From Amyelois transitella (lineage: Eukaryota > Arthropoda > Insecta > Lepidoptera > Pyralidae), in assembly GCF_032362555.1 (NCBI RefSeq), contig NC_083533.1, positions 439,001-503,000 of the forward strand: a stretch of 64,000 nucleotides of DNA, given 5' to 3'. Below are positions 23,901 to 38,900 of this stretch, one piece after another; the stretch's first letter is position 1; each line of letters begins with the position of its first letter. Both the position numbers and the translations under genes were made by a program. The notes under the pieces were generated by a model, which had not been told where the DNA came from, made no database searches, and saw only the letters and a list, made by a program, of their open reading frames with translations.

Positions 23901-26900
23901 ATACCCAACTTTCACTCCCATACATTAATGTCGGGACCAACACGCCCCTGTGCACAGCCAGTCGAGCCTTTTTGGATAGTTTCTGACTGCTCATAAAGGC
24001 ATGCAAAGCTCCATTCACCATGTTCCCCGCGTTCACTCTCCTTTCAATATCACTATCATACTTGCCATCTGATGTAAACTTTGATCCTAGATATACAAAC
24101 TCTTTCACTTGCTCCACTTTTTCTCCTCCAATCAAAATATTACATGCTGTCATTTCTTTCTCCATTTCAAAAACCAGTGTTTTAGTTTTACTTACGTTCA
24201 CTTTCATTCCTTTCTCTTTTAAAGCTTCATGCATACAGTTTACCATCTCCTGTAACTCCTCCGCTGATGACGCCAGTATAACCTGATCGTCGGCATAGAG
24301 CAGACATTTGACGAGTAACTCATTCATCCTTAATCCACTTTTAGACTCTTTCAAATCTGTCAAACAGCTATCCATAAATAGGTTGAACAGCCACGGTGAC
24401 GCAACACATCCTTGCCTAACGCCTTTCTCAATCTTAAACCACTCAGTGTGCGCTCCGTTTATCCTGACACAAGCACTCGAATCCTCATATAAGGATTTCA
24501 GTGCTCGTATTAAGAGACTGCTCACCCCATGCATAGAAAGTGCTGACCACAATTCATTCCTCTCAACTCTGTCATAGGCCTTTTCCAGATCTACGAATGT
24601 GCAATAGACTTTTTGACTCTTGGCCAAAAACTTTTCGGCTATGCACCGCAAGGAAAAGACCTGATCAGTACATCCCATTCCCTTTCGAAATCCCGCTTGA
24701 GCATCCCATATTTTGTCATCAGTTTCATTCCTGACTCTATTAATCAATACCTTAGCATACAATTTGCCGACGACGCTAAGCAGGCTTATACCACGATAAT
24801 TTTTGCAGTCCAGCTGTGACCCTTTTCCTTTGTAAAGTGGCACGATAACAGCCTTACACCAATCTTTTGGTACTCGGCCGCTTCTCCAACACAAATTGAA
24901 AAGGCAGTACAACTGACTAGCTTCTACGCCTTTTCCTGCTTTAAGCATCTCGACCGACACTCTATCACACCCAGCAGCCTTTCCCGCTTTCATACTCTTA
25001 AGTGCTTCCACAATTTCGAACATTTCAATTTCGCCTTCCATCTCATTCTCTTTTTCTTCGCTATAGCAGAAATCTTTCTTATTTCCTTCCTTTTTTTCAA
25101 ATAAACTTTCAAAATAGTCCTTCCATATCTTTAGTACACATTCTTCTCCTTTCACAACGCTACCATCCTGGCATCTGATCCTAGTCAGCTCTCTGGTTAT
25201 AGTATTTCCTCGGGCTGACCTTACGGATTTCCAGAATACTTTCAGATTTGACTGAAAGTCTTCTGATTGCCTTTTATCAAAATCCTCCTTATACTCTTCT
25301 TTCTTTCTAATCACAGCTTTCTTAACCAAATCTTTCATTTTCTTATATTCCTTACGTGCTTCATTCACATCTTCATCTATAACCTCTTGCATTCTTAAGT
25401 TAGCTTTTGCTGCTAACAAATCCAGCCATGCTTTCTTCTTTAATCGCACAAGTTCTTGCACATCTTTACTCATCCACGCATTTTTGTGATTTTTTCCTTT
25501 CCTTCTTCTACTTACACCACACACTTCAACAGCTACTTTCACAATTCTTTCTTTAAATTCCTTCCATCCATCTTCAATATCGCTCATTTCATCTAAATCT
25601 TCAAATTCATCCTTCAGTCTATTTATATATAAAATGTTATATTATAAAGTGGATTTACCGATCACTGGCGACTTCCCACGCGGCCGCGATCAGCGTATCG
25701 ATGCCTATGTCCACGGGAAGGAGGTCGGCCAGTGCTGACTGACGACACCTGCCGACAGATGGCGTTGTACATAAAATACAATTTATAACAACTGTGACAA
25801 TGAACCGTGTGGTTCCCGGCACCAATACAAAAAATAAATAGGACCACTCCATATCTTTCAAAGCAAATAAATATTCTACATACATACATACATATGATCA
25901 CGTCTATATCCCTTGCGGGGTAGACAGAGCCAACAGTCTTGAAAAGACTGAATGGCCACGTTCAGCTATTTGGCTTAATGATAGAACCGAGATTCAAATA
26001 GTGACAGGTTGCTAGCCCATCGCCTAAAAGAGGAATCCTAAGTTTATAAGCCTATCCCTTAGTCGCCTTTTACGACATCCATTGGAAAGAGATGGAGTGG
26101 TCCTATTCTTTTTTGTAATAGTGCCGGGAACCACACGGCATAAATATTCTATTCTATTCCCATGGATGTCGTAAAAGTCGACTAAGGGATAGGCTTACAA
26201 ACTTGGGATTCTTCTTTAGGCGATGCGCTAGCAACCTGTCACTATTTGAATCTCAATTCTATCATTAAGCCAAACAGCTGAACGTGGCCTATCAGTCGTT
26301 TCAAGACTGTTGGCTCTGTCTACCCTGCAAGGGATATAGACGTGACCATATGTATGTATGTAAAATATGAAATTGCCAACTATATAAGTATTTACCAACC
26401 TGAAAACTCGTAGTAAACCCCTCCCAGCTCCAAATATGACTCCAGTCGGCCCGTTGGCATTCTCCAACCAGCCGGGGAACGGGTGTTTCAGGGATGATAT
26501 GACTGAAAACAATAGATGTTCACATTACAGATTGTTGACAAACAGGTTGACTAAGCAGATATACAAGGAGAGTGTGGAGGGAAAGGTCGGAGTGGGAAGA
26601 CCTAGACGAACGTGTCTTGATCAAATTAAGGACGTCCTGGTAAAGAGTCAGGTGAAAAGTACCCGAAACCGCCGAGCTTGCATGAAGAGAGTTATGAATG
26701 TGGATGAAGCGAAGGAAGTATGCAGAGATCGTGGTAATTGGAAAGAGGTAGTCTATGCCTACCCCTCCGGGAAAGAGGCGTGATTTTATGTATGTATGTA
26801 TTACAGATTGTTACGAACTCCCTTTTTAAAGAACAAAACGAAGTGGTGGTAGTTATAATTAGATTTAAGTTATGTGACGTCAATAAGTGATACCTCGTAT

Positions 26901-29900
26901 CCAATTTTGAAAATAAATCTATTCTATTCTAACAAGTGGTTAATTAAACACTCTTTAAAATTTGTAAAGTTAATATATTGTAAAACAAAACATTGAAATA
27001 AACATAAAAAAACGTGAATTCTAAGTTGTCTTAACTTTGTGTGGGAAATGTGAAAAAAAATCGACACTCATCTCATAAATTAACTTTTTTTATAAGCTGC
27101 CAGTGCGCTAACAAAACAGAGTTAAGACTTAAATATTTGGGACATATTCTTGCTGAGGACCTTAAGGACAATGCCGATGTTGAACGAGAGCGGAGGGCAC
27201 TAGCGGTGAGGGGCAATATGTTGATCCATAGATTTGCCCGTTGTGGCGACCAAGTCAAAATAACGCTTTTTAAAGCTTTTTGCCAGGGTTTTTACGCGGG
27301 CGCTCTGTGGGTCCATTGTACCAAAAGATCGCTGGATGCCATTCGTGTCCAGTACAATAATATTTTTAGAATGCTGCTAAGACTGCCTCGATTCTGTAGT
27401 GCCTCTGAAATGTTTGCTCAGGCAAGAACGGATGGATTTCATGCCGTGATCCGTAAAAAAATGGCATCTTTGCTAGGGCGATTAAGAGCGAGTCATAACA
27501 GCATCCCGAAAACTGTAGCGGATAGACCGGAAGCACCAATAATGGGCCACCTTGTTATTCTTTTTATTGGGTACCTTTTAAAATTTCATTTTGCCATATG
27601 TATTTACTAACACTATCTCTAAGTTTTCTGTATTACTAACAAAGTGGATCATGATATCTGAATAAATAAATTAAATTAAAAAATTAAAAAAAAAACAACA
27701 TAACGTAATCTATACAAATATTATAAAGCTGAAGAGTTTGTTTGAACGCGCTAATCTCAGGAACTACTGGTTCGAATTGAAAAAATTTTTTTTGCGTTGG
27801 TAAACCATTTATCGAGGAAGGCTTTAGGCTATATAACATCAAGCTGCAATTATAACGAGCAAAGAAATAACGGATAATGTGAAAAATAAAACGGGGAAAT
27901 TTATTCATCCTTGAGGTCTTTAATGATGCCAAAAATAAATATTCCACGCGGACGAAGTCGCGGGCAAGCTAGTTTAAAATAAGAAAATAAAGAAAATATT
28001 AATAAAAGACAATTTTACTGAGTACATTATCGTTGTGCCGAGCGGTTCCCGGCACCAATAGAAAAAGCATAGGACTACTCCAACTCTTTCCCACGGTTGT
28101 CGCAAAATGCGACTAAGGGATAGGCGTTTTAACATGGGATTCCTCTTTGAGGCGACATGCTAGCAACCTGTCACTATTTGAATCTCAATTCTATCATTAA
28201 GCCAAATAGCATTCATTCATTAAGAAAATAACTTTTTCTGATTGGTCTGGGTCTTGGACGTTTATCTATAAAAAAGTATTTATAATACAGTATCGTTGAG
28301 TTAGTATCTCGTAACACAAGTCTCGAACTTACTTCGAGGCTAACTCAATCTGTGTAATTTGTGCCGTATATATTTATTTTATGTGCCGTATATATTTATT
28401 TTATGTATGTATGTTTGTATGTATGCATGTATGTATGTATGTTTGTATGTTTGTATGTTTGTATGTTTGTATGTATGTATGTTTGTATGTTTGTATGTTT
28501 GTATGTTTGTATGTTTGTATGTTTGTATGTTTGTATGTTTGTATGTTTGTATGTTTGTATGTTTGTATGTTTGTATGTTTGTATGTTTGTATGTTTGTAT
28601 GTTTGTATGTTTGTATGTTTGTATGTTTGTATGTTTGTATGTTTGTATGTTTGTATGTTTGTATGTTTGTATGTTTGTATGTTTGTATGTTTGTATGTTT
28701 GTATGTTTGTATGTTTGTATGTATGTATGTATGTATGTATGTTTGTATGTATGTACGTTAGCTTACCTATAGTAGGTCTGACGATAGCAATAGGATAATA
28801 CTGGCATCCGTGTCTCTGGACAGCGGCCTCGGCCATAGCCTTCGTGAACGTGTACGAGTTCGGTTTCGGAGATATGAAGCTGTCAACAGGGAAACAGACA
28901 AACAAAATATAAAATAATAAAGGGTCAGGACAAAAGTACCCGAAACCGTCGAGCTTGTATGAAGAGAGTTATGAATGTGGATGAAGCGAAGGAAGTGTGC
29001 AGAGATCGTGGCAAGTGGAAAGAGGTAGTCTCTGCCTACCCCTCCGGGAAAGAGGCGTGATTTTATGTATGTATGTAAAATATAAAATACTAGAGGCCGC
29101 CCGCGACTTCGTCCGCATGGAAACTCTTTCAATCCCGCGGGAACTCTGGGATTAAATGTAGCCTATAAGTTATTCTGGGTCTTCAGCTACCTACATAACA
29201 AATTTCATCGTAATCGGTTCAGTAGTTTTTGCGTTAAAAGGATAACAAACATCCATACTGACATACAAACTTTCGCATTTATAATATTAGTATGATATGC
29301 AGTTAAATTGAATACGCACTAATATACAAGGAGAGAGACGAATGTACCTTGATCAAATTAAGGACGGTCAGGTTAAAAGTATCCGAAACGGTCATATACA
29401 TATAGTCACATCTATATTCCCTACGGTTAGACAGAGCCGACAATCTCGAAAATACTGAAGTGCTGTATGAAAATGCTATTACATACATACATATGGTCAC
29501 GTCTATATCCCTTGTGGGGTAGATAGAGCCAACAATCTTGAAAAGACTAATAGGCCACGTTCAGCTATTTGGCCTAATGATAGAATTGAGATTCAAATAG
29601 TGACAGGTCGCTAGCGCATCGCCTAAAAAAAGAATCCCAAGTTTGTAAGCCTATGTCTTAGTCGCCTTTTACGACATCCATGGGAACGAGATGGAGCAGT
29701 CCTATTCTTTTTTGTGCCGGGAACCATACGGCAAAAAAAAATGCTATCACTACATAGTATAAAACAAAGTCGCTATTTTAGTATGTTTGTCTGTATGCTT
29801 AAATCTTTAAAATTACGCAACGGATTTTGATGCGGTTTTTTGTAACAGGTAGAGTGATTCAAGAGGAAGGTTTTTATGTATAATAACATTTATAATTTTG

Positions 29901-32900
29901 CACCCGTGCTAAGCCGGGGCGGGTCGCTAGTTATAACTAAAAAATAAAGTCATACCTCTCGACATTGTCCAGAAGTGGACTATCTTCAGCGGCCAGGTCA
30001 AGAAGATAGTCTAACGGCACGGGCGGCGGGTACACTCTCTCTTCGACGGTGGATAATTCCGGGTTGCTGTACGCTGTCGAAACGTGGACGAATGCCTGTG
30101 GAAAGATGGTTACTTTGTTACTTATACAGGGTGACATTTAAAACAACTGCATCCTTTTAAACATAGACTACTCGTATACCCATGCTTCTGAGCTGTTTGA
30201 GCCTATTTTTATTTAAATTAAACAACATCATTTTCACATTAAAAAAACCCTCAAAAACTACGTCACACGCTTTATTAAAGACCACTACTACAAAAAGAAA
30301 TTAAAACTAAAAATGTAAATAAATTTCTGAAAAATAAATTATTTTTCTAGTATCAAGATCAAGTAAAGTACAGAGTTGTCGAGATCGCTCATCTGAATGA
30401 ATTGTGTCGTTGACCTCTGAATCTTACGCGTCGCTTTTCCGCCGGCCGGGGTGATATGACGTATTTAGGATCGTGGATTTTGATACTTTTATTTTTTTCG
30501 TACTTTCTGAAATATGAACTGATATTTTTCTTTCAACGTTTTTAAATATCCTTTAGATGAGTACACTTAACAGTTAAATTTATGCAGTTGAATTAAAAGT
30601 CACCTGTATACTGACGATGATGTTAACACTGTGGACAAACCTCTGTGGTTTTTATCAGTGTTATTATATATGTACTAGATATATTTAATTTTTATATATA
30701 TTGTGAAAAAAAAACTTTCTTAATTATACTATTTAAAAAAATAGCGAAAAAGTATACAGAGAACGTGGAAAGAGGTAGTCTCTGCCTACCCCTCTGGGTA
30801 AGAGGCATGATTTTATGTATGTATGTATGTAAAAATTAAACTAGTGTCAAGAGCAAAATTAAAACGGTTAATTTGTTACTAGATTAGTTCTTTAATTTTT
30901 TAATTCAGTAGAATATTTCCAAATTTAAATCAGTGTCAAGAGCAAAATTAAAACTAAAAGTAAAACAATTTATGAAAAAAAGAACATATGACTACGACTT
31001 AATATTAAATTCAAATATATACATGTTCTTTAAATAGATATGTTTATACGGGACAGATTACACAGATTGAGTTAGCATCGAAGTAAGTTCGAGACTTGTG
31101 TTACGAGATACTAACTACGAGAAAAAAAAATTTGTCTGTACATTGAGTATATTTTCATAAAAATATTTAAATACTTATTTATACTAATATTATAAACTTG
31201 AAGAGTTTGTTTGTTTTAACGCGCTAATCTCAGGAACTACTGGTTCGAATTGAATAATTCTTTTTACGTTGAATAGACCATTTATCGAGGAAGGCTTTAG
31301 GCTATATAACATCACGCTGCAACTATAAGGAGCGAAGAAATAATGGAAAATGTGAAAAAACGGGGAAAATTATTCATCCTTGAAGGCTTCAATGATGCCC
31401 ATAATAACTATTCCATGCGGGCGAAATCGCGGGCACAGCTAGTTTCAGTATATTTAATAACCTTTGTTTTTCCAATAACACGCAAACGGTGTTGCTGGCT
31501 TCAACTAGTGTATAATATGTATGTATGTATGTATGTACCTGCATGTGAGGAAGTCTGTCGCAGATCTCCAGCAGTCTGATGACGGACATCAAGTTCTGCT
31601 CAATGGCTATCTTCAAGGCTTCGTTGAATTTAACTGTGGCGGCGGAATGGAAAACTACCGACACCTGAAACGGGAGGGGAGGAAATTACGCACAGCGCCA
31701 TCTAGGTTGTTGTCTATGTAATTTATAGAGAAAAATTACGGACAGCGCCATCTAGGTTGATTTCTACGTAGTTTATAAACAAAAATCACGCACAGCGCCA
31801 TCTAAGTTGATTTCTATGTAGTTTATAAAAAAACATCCGAACAGCGCTAACAAAGTGAATTTATATTTAAGTGATACAAAAAAAATTAGCTTACTATGAT
31901 TGAAATAGCATTAAGAAATCCTACTAATATTATAAATGCGAAAGTTTGTGATTACGTCAAGATGTCAGTATGATTGTTACTCTCTCACGCAAAAACTACC
32001 GAACCGATTACGATGAAATTTGGTATGTGGGTAGCTTTCGACCCAGAATAACATTTAGGCATACTTTTAATTCAACTGCATAAATTTAACTGTTAAGTGT
32101 ACTCATCTAAAGGATATTTAAAAACGTTAAAAGAAAAATATCGGTTCATATTTAAGAAAGTACGAAAAAAAAATAAAAGTATCAAAATCCACGATCCTAA
32201 ATACGTCATATCACCCCGGCCGGCGGAAAAGCGACGCGTAAGATTCAGAGGTCAACGACACAATTCATTCAGCTAAGCGATCTCGACAACTCTGTACTTT
32301 ACTTGATCTTGATTCTAGAAAAATAATTTATTTTTCAGACATTTATTTACATGTTTAGTTTTAATTTATTTTGTAGTATTGGTCTTAAATAAAGCGTGCG
32401 ACGTAGTTTTTGAGGGTTTTTTAAATGTGAAAATGATGATGTTTAATTTAAATAAAAATAGGCTCAAACGGCTCAGAAGCATGGGTATAGTCTATGTTTA
32501 AAAGGATGGAGTTGTTTTAAATGTCACCCTGTATAATTACCTCCTGTAGATCCTCCAAGCCCTCCTGGGAGATGCCCAACCCTGGGAGCATGATGTCCCC
32601 GGCCACGATACGAAGTTTCTCCAGCTGAGACGGCTGGGACTGCCGGAGATTGTCGAATGCCTGATTAAAAAAAATAAAATTCGATATTGTCTTTTCTTTA
32701 TTTTATTTTTTTAGCTTGAAGATCTATAATTTTATACAACATTAATTAACTAACTCTTATAATAAATTAGTCATAAGTAATTATATCCAAAACACTTATT
32801 CTTATAGATTTTTTCCTAATAAAATCAGTGCCAGTTACATAAAACAGGCCGCTTTTCTTTCAGGAGGGGTAGGCAGAGACCATATCTTTCTACTTGCCAC

Positions 32901-35900
32901 GATCCCTGCATACTTCTTTCGCTTCATCCACATTCATAACTCTCGTCACGCAAGGGCGTCGGTAGTAGGTACTCTTGTCATTATGGGTCTACTTTGATAA
33001 ACGCATGTTTAAAAATCCTATGAAAGCTTATAAACCTCCAAAGAGCCAAATAGATGAACGTGGCCTATCAGTCTTTAAAAGACTGTTGGCTCTGTCTAAT
33101 CCGCAAGGGATATAGACGTGACCAATGTATGTATGAATAAATAATAATAAGACCTAGACGAACGTATGTTGATCAAATTAAGGACGTCCTGGTAAAGGGT
33201 CAGGTCAAAAGTACCCGAAACCGCCGAGCTTGCATGAAGAGAGTTATGAATGTGGATGTAGCGAAGGAAGTATGCAGAGATCGTGGCAAGTGGAAAGAGG
33301 TATCTGCCTACCACTCCGGGAAAGAGGCGTGATTTTATGTATGTATTATAACCCCTAAAGTGGTAGGTGACAATCAAACAAATAAACACACTTTCACATT
33401 TATTCCCCTCCGGGAAAGAGGCGTGATTTTATGTATGTATGTATGTATGAACAAAAATGACCTGTGAAGCTTTCAGCTCCTGTAGCCGCTGTTCAGGCGA
33501 ATGGTCCTTTTTGCTCCTCATCAGGAGGTAAATGCGGCCCACGTCAGCGCAGGTGGAAAGTAGACGTTCCACCAGGACCTGGGTAGGAGACAATTATTAC
33601 GGGAATTAAAGAGTTAAGTACTTATCTACTAGTTCCTGTTTGAAGTTTCCGGCTGCGTAACCAATGCGCTACGGCTTCGTTTTGACAAATTGTTAGTAGT
33701 GTGGCTTGCCGACTTCGTTGCCCAGAAACCAAAAGAAGCTAGTGTAGAATACCAAAAGTTGTCATCAATGCGTTTCAGATCCGTTTCGGATTAAAATAAA
33801 ATAGCAGAATTGACATGCTGACTTGTAAGTAGGTATACCTATGTATATGTAAATCTTGTAGTTAATTTTTACCGACTTCCCGATTTTTTCTTCTTCCAAA
33901 TCAAATACCTATATTTATTGTGCAATCGCAATGCAACAAAATTGTGGGTTGACGTGTGGTTCCCGGCACCAATACAAAAAAGAATAGGACCACTCCATCT
34001 CTTTCCCATGGATGTCGTAAAAGGCGACTAAGGGATAGGCTTACAAACTTTGTTATTCTTTTTTAGGCGCTGGGCTAGCAACCTGTCACTAGTTGAATCT
34101 CAATTCTATCGTTAAGCCAAATAGCTGAACGTGGCCATTCAGTCTTTCCAAGACTCGTAACTCTGTCTACCCTGCAAGGGATATAGACATGACCATAAGT
34201 ATGTACCTCCATGTGGTCACGTCTATATCCCTCTACATCGAAATGTGTCATATAATTTCGTGTTTATATAGTTACACATTATTAATTAGCCGGCTTGGTC
34301 CATGGTATATAATATTGTGAAGTTGACGTTGTTGAATAAAATGCTGCAGTGCAGTTTGTTACCGCTTCTTCTGCACTGACGCCTTGGAAGCGGCAGTAAA
34401 CTTAGTTTTTAAGTAATTTATTTGACGTCAACCAATGTTGTTAAACCATACGTTTTGACAATTATTAAGCGATATATAGTATCCTATAGTAAAGAATAAA
34501 AATTTTGAATTTTGGTAAAGATTCATCCTACTTTATCATCGCTAGCTATTGCCCGAGACTTCGTTCGTCGTAAAGTTAACTAAGAAAGCTGGATCCCGTA
34601 TTGCCCGTGTTTTTTGTTTGAATTACCAGTTCCTAAGTTGGACAAATTATAACACATCGTTCTATTTCATAGCAGTTGCCGGCCACTATTTCGCCAGTCT
34701 CCCAGAAATAAAAAATGCTACCTTCCTGCTGCATTGCATGACTTTATTTATTTTACAATACATATATTTAAAGCTTTGTCTGGTCCAAATGTGAGTGGTC
34801 TGGTTCTTTAATGTTAAGTTTGGGGTCGGGGTGGAAAAAAAAAATTCAGGCTGTGAAACTAGCATGAAAAACAATAAAGAAGGGGTTAACTACTCGTAGT
34901 TTTAGATGATAAACAGTTAACAAAATAGGTTAAGTACCTGTATATTTGAATTTAATACATACATACATACCATCACGCCTGCTTCCCATTGGGGTAGGCA
35001 GAGACTGTGGAATTTCCCTTGCTACGATCCTTACAGACCTCTCCCTCTTCCTCCACACTCATTACTGTTATCATGCATATTCATATGAATATTAGAAACA
35101 ATTTATTGATAAAAAAGGCTTCATTGTTTTATTGGTAAATATTTTTTATTATTATTATTATAATATTGCTAATAACATGCTTTATATTTTACACCTAATT
35201 TTCTTCGGTATTATGATTCAGCTTTGGTGGCAATTGAGACGGTTGCTTGTTAATAAATGTTCTATATCTCTAGCGGGGTATACAAAGTCAACTGTCTTGA
35301 AAAGAAGTTAAAAGTCTTTCCCTTAGTCGTGTTAATAAAAGTGGATATTTAGTTTACAGTTGTAATATAAATTGTTCAAATAAAAAAAAATACAAAAAAT
35401 CAATTTTCTACATAAACATCAACAGTTACTGGCCACTGGCACAACCGGTTTATATATGCACTGCACACTCTGCACCAAATTTCCCTATTTATAAATTCAA
35501 TAATTTCATCGTGCCGTATGGTTCCCGACAGTGCCGTGTGGTTCCCGGTACCAATACAAAAAAGAATAGGATCACACACATCTCTTTCCCATGGATGTCG
35601 TAAAACTGGCAACTAAGGGATAAGCTTACAAACTTGGGATCCTTTTTTAAAGGCGATGGGCTAGCAACCTGTCACTATTTGGATCTCAATTCCATCATAA
35701 AGCCAAACAGCTGAACGTGGCGTATCAGTGTTTTCAAGACTGTTGGCTCTGTGTACCCCACAAGGGATATAGACGTGACCATATGTATGTATGTTGACAT
35801 CCATGTTGACAATCACATGTCCGATTGATGGAGCCACAGATGGCCGGTTGCCACAAACACAATGCGTTAATCTGACCCAGCGGGTTGAACCTATCCTGGA

Positions 35901-38900
35901 ACACAGAGCTTCATTTGTTGTTAAACTAAAAACAAAAAAAAAAGCATTTAGAAATTTAGGATTCATATTACGTAGAGTACATGGGTTCACTAACACAAAA
36001 GCCATTGAGTCCTTATACAATGCTTTAGTCAGAAGCCATCTAGAGAGTAACGCAGTGATTTGGGCTCCACATGAAGCTAAATATAGTCTCATGCTGGAGC
36101 GCATACAGAATAAATTCATAAGGTATTTATATATGAGGTTGTATGGTGTCTATCCATACTATCCTTTAATGTATCCCACCTTATTTGTTCTTGGTATGGT
36201 GGGATATACTGAACTGCGTGCGCGGAGAGACGTTTCGCTTGCCTCATATATATTTAAGCTACTTCGTGGCAGATCTCACTACCCCGAATTACTATCTCTG
36301 CTGAGGCTGTGTGTTCCCGAAGGGTACGTAGGGCGCCGCCGCCGGCCGCCGCTGCTGGAGGTGCCCCGGGCTCGCACCGGGTTGCTGCGCGGGGCCCCGC
36401 TCGCGCGCGCGATTCGTAATGTCAATCGGATTTCCGAAAATATTGACCTGTTTGCATGTTCTCTGAGCGAATTCATAACAACAGCGTTATATACTGTATG
36501 CTACAGTAATAATAACAATTAAATGTATTGCTTCTCTATCGCATTGGTGCAAACTGTAAAGATAGAATTAAGCTTCTGAAATAAATAAATAAATAAATAA
36601 ATAAACTCTCGTTGGCGTGAAAGGATTTTCCGTATAAACGGTTTTTGTTTCCACAACACTTTCTTCGTTTAAGCTTCGGCATAAGGCGACGGATCTCGGT
36701 CTGAATGGAGCCCTCGGAGGCGTAGCGCCGAACCCACAAGAACCGTTGGTTTCTATAAACAAAATAAACAGAAAATAACATCATCAGTTCACTTAGAGGC
36801 AAGCATTTTACCGCTGCGCCAAACAGGTAGCCATTGATAATTGACTATTTGAATCTGCGCGGGAAGATAAGCGGCTGGCGCACGCTGTTTTTTTTTTCGC
36901 TATTAAAACCAAGACTGAAGCTGGCACTAAATGAATTTTATTTCCTTAGTCTCTTTTTACGACATCTCCAATTAATAAACGCGAGAAAGACGGCTTTTAA
37001 AATGCTGGGAATCACACGGCTTAATAAATAATTATTTATGTATAATGAAATAAATATGTTAAAACTTACCGAAATATTTAATTCATCTGCTATTGCCGAT
37101 ATATTCTGGCGTTATTTCCACAAAGACACAATTCGCCTTCGAATCATTAATGAAATATTTTTAAAGTCACTCAAGTTGTTTTTGTTGTCTGTCATTAGAA
37201 GGAACGAACGATTACAACTGACCGAAAGCCGCGCTTTTACGCGTCAAGAAATGTGCGAAATGTTCTTTTGCGTTCACACAGATGTTGTCCAGATGTTATT
37301 ATATAAAAATTTGAAGTTGGTAATTTGTTGTCAAAGTCAGAGGCGTGTCTACTATGTATCTTTACGGGCAAACTACTTTTTCGTGTAACCATAAAGGCTT
37401 CGCTGTGGCCGATCAGTAACGTATTAAAAAAATGGAATGTCAAAACTTACAACCAATTAAATTAAAAATAAATTTCAAAGGACTTATTTGTTGTCAATTA
37501 AAAATAATAACATAATTCATGCCGGTTTTAGGCCCTATTAACTCCTCACCACTCACGAGAGGAGCCTGAATCATGAATGCATGAAAAAGCATGAATCCTG
37601 GATTGGGTGAGTCAGGTTTTTATACGAAACTCCTCCCGTCTGGCCTTCACAACCTAAGTATGCAATTCTCGATGTCTTATTTAGATTAGTTGACATTTTA
37701 TACGCTGGACCAGGGCTGGTGACAATGCATGAATATAATAGAATAGAAAAGATTTATTTTCAAAATTGGATACAAGGTATCACTTATTGACGTCACATCA
37801 CTTAAATCTAATTATAACTACTACCGCTTCCAAAGCGCATGCAGCATTTTCATCGGACGGCAATATATAAATATAGATCTCTTAAATCTAAATCGTGGAC
37901 GAATGCACATTGTTGAAGTTCCTATTCATCGTCTTTTGTGCCGTATTGACGCAATGCACACGTCCGATTGTGTTTTTTTTTACTTTTCGAATTTCGAATT
38001 ACATATAGTCAAATTTTATTCAAAAACAGCTCCGTATTTTTTTATTTTAAGAATCCCAAAAAATAATAAGCGACACTTCAAGACACACATTGTACACATC
38101 AAAAAACATGAATGTAGAATTAATATACCTATTAAGCATGACCTGATGACCCAGGAATGGCTCCATTAAATTTCTCAACTATGGATACTACGAACATGCA
38201 ATTTTGTACATTGTTGATGATAATGTGTCATCAACAATGTACGAATTGCATGTTTATAATCTCCAAAGTTGAGAAATTTAATGAATCTTTGCTTGCGCGA
38301 TTTAGATTATTCGCTGTTTTTGACTGACAGCGTCGCGTGGTTGGTTGTTGTGCCTTGTGGCGTATAGATGTCGCCACAAAGTAAAGCATTAACGTAAAAG
38401 TGTTGTATCAAAATAATTTAATTAACTTTGACCTCACACAGCCTTGATACTCGTGGATAATTTATACTATTTATACTAATATTATAAAGCTGAAGAGTTT
38501 GTTTGTTTGAACGCGCTATTCTCAGCAACTACCTACTGGTTCGAATTGAAAAAATATTTTTGCGTTAAATTCGTCGAGGAAGGCTTTAGGCTATATAACA
38601 TCACGCTGTCACTATAAGAAGCAAAAAAATAATGGAAAATGTGTAAAAAAAACGAAGAAAATTATTCATCCTTGAGGGCTTCAATGATGCCCAAATAACT
38701 ATTCCACGCGAACGAAGTCGCGGGCACAGCTAGTTAATAATAATTTTATTTCTAATTACCTACATTATACCTACACATAGAAATAAAATTATTAATTATC
38801 CACGAGTATCAAGGCCTTGTGAGGTCAAAGTTAATTAAATAATTTTGATACAACACACCTTAATGCTTTACTTTGTAGCGACATCTATACGCCACAAGGC

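Noticed and set aside
28359-28905. Long frames of repeated MFVCLYVC and NIQTYKHT
   Set aside because: These are translations of the GTATGTTT microsatellite in every frame; only the FAR exon 28767-28879 is real.
37038-37388. 116-codon frame in FAR intron 1
   Set aside because: No family motif, no splice context and composition like the surrounding AT-rich intron.
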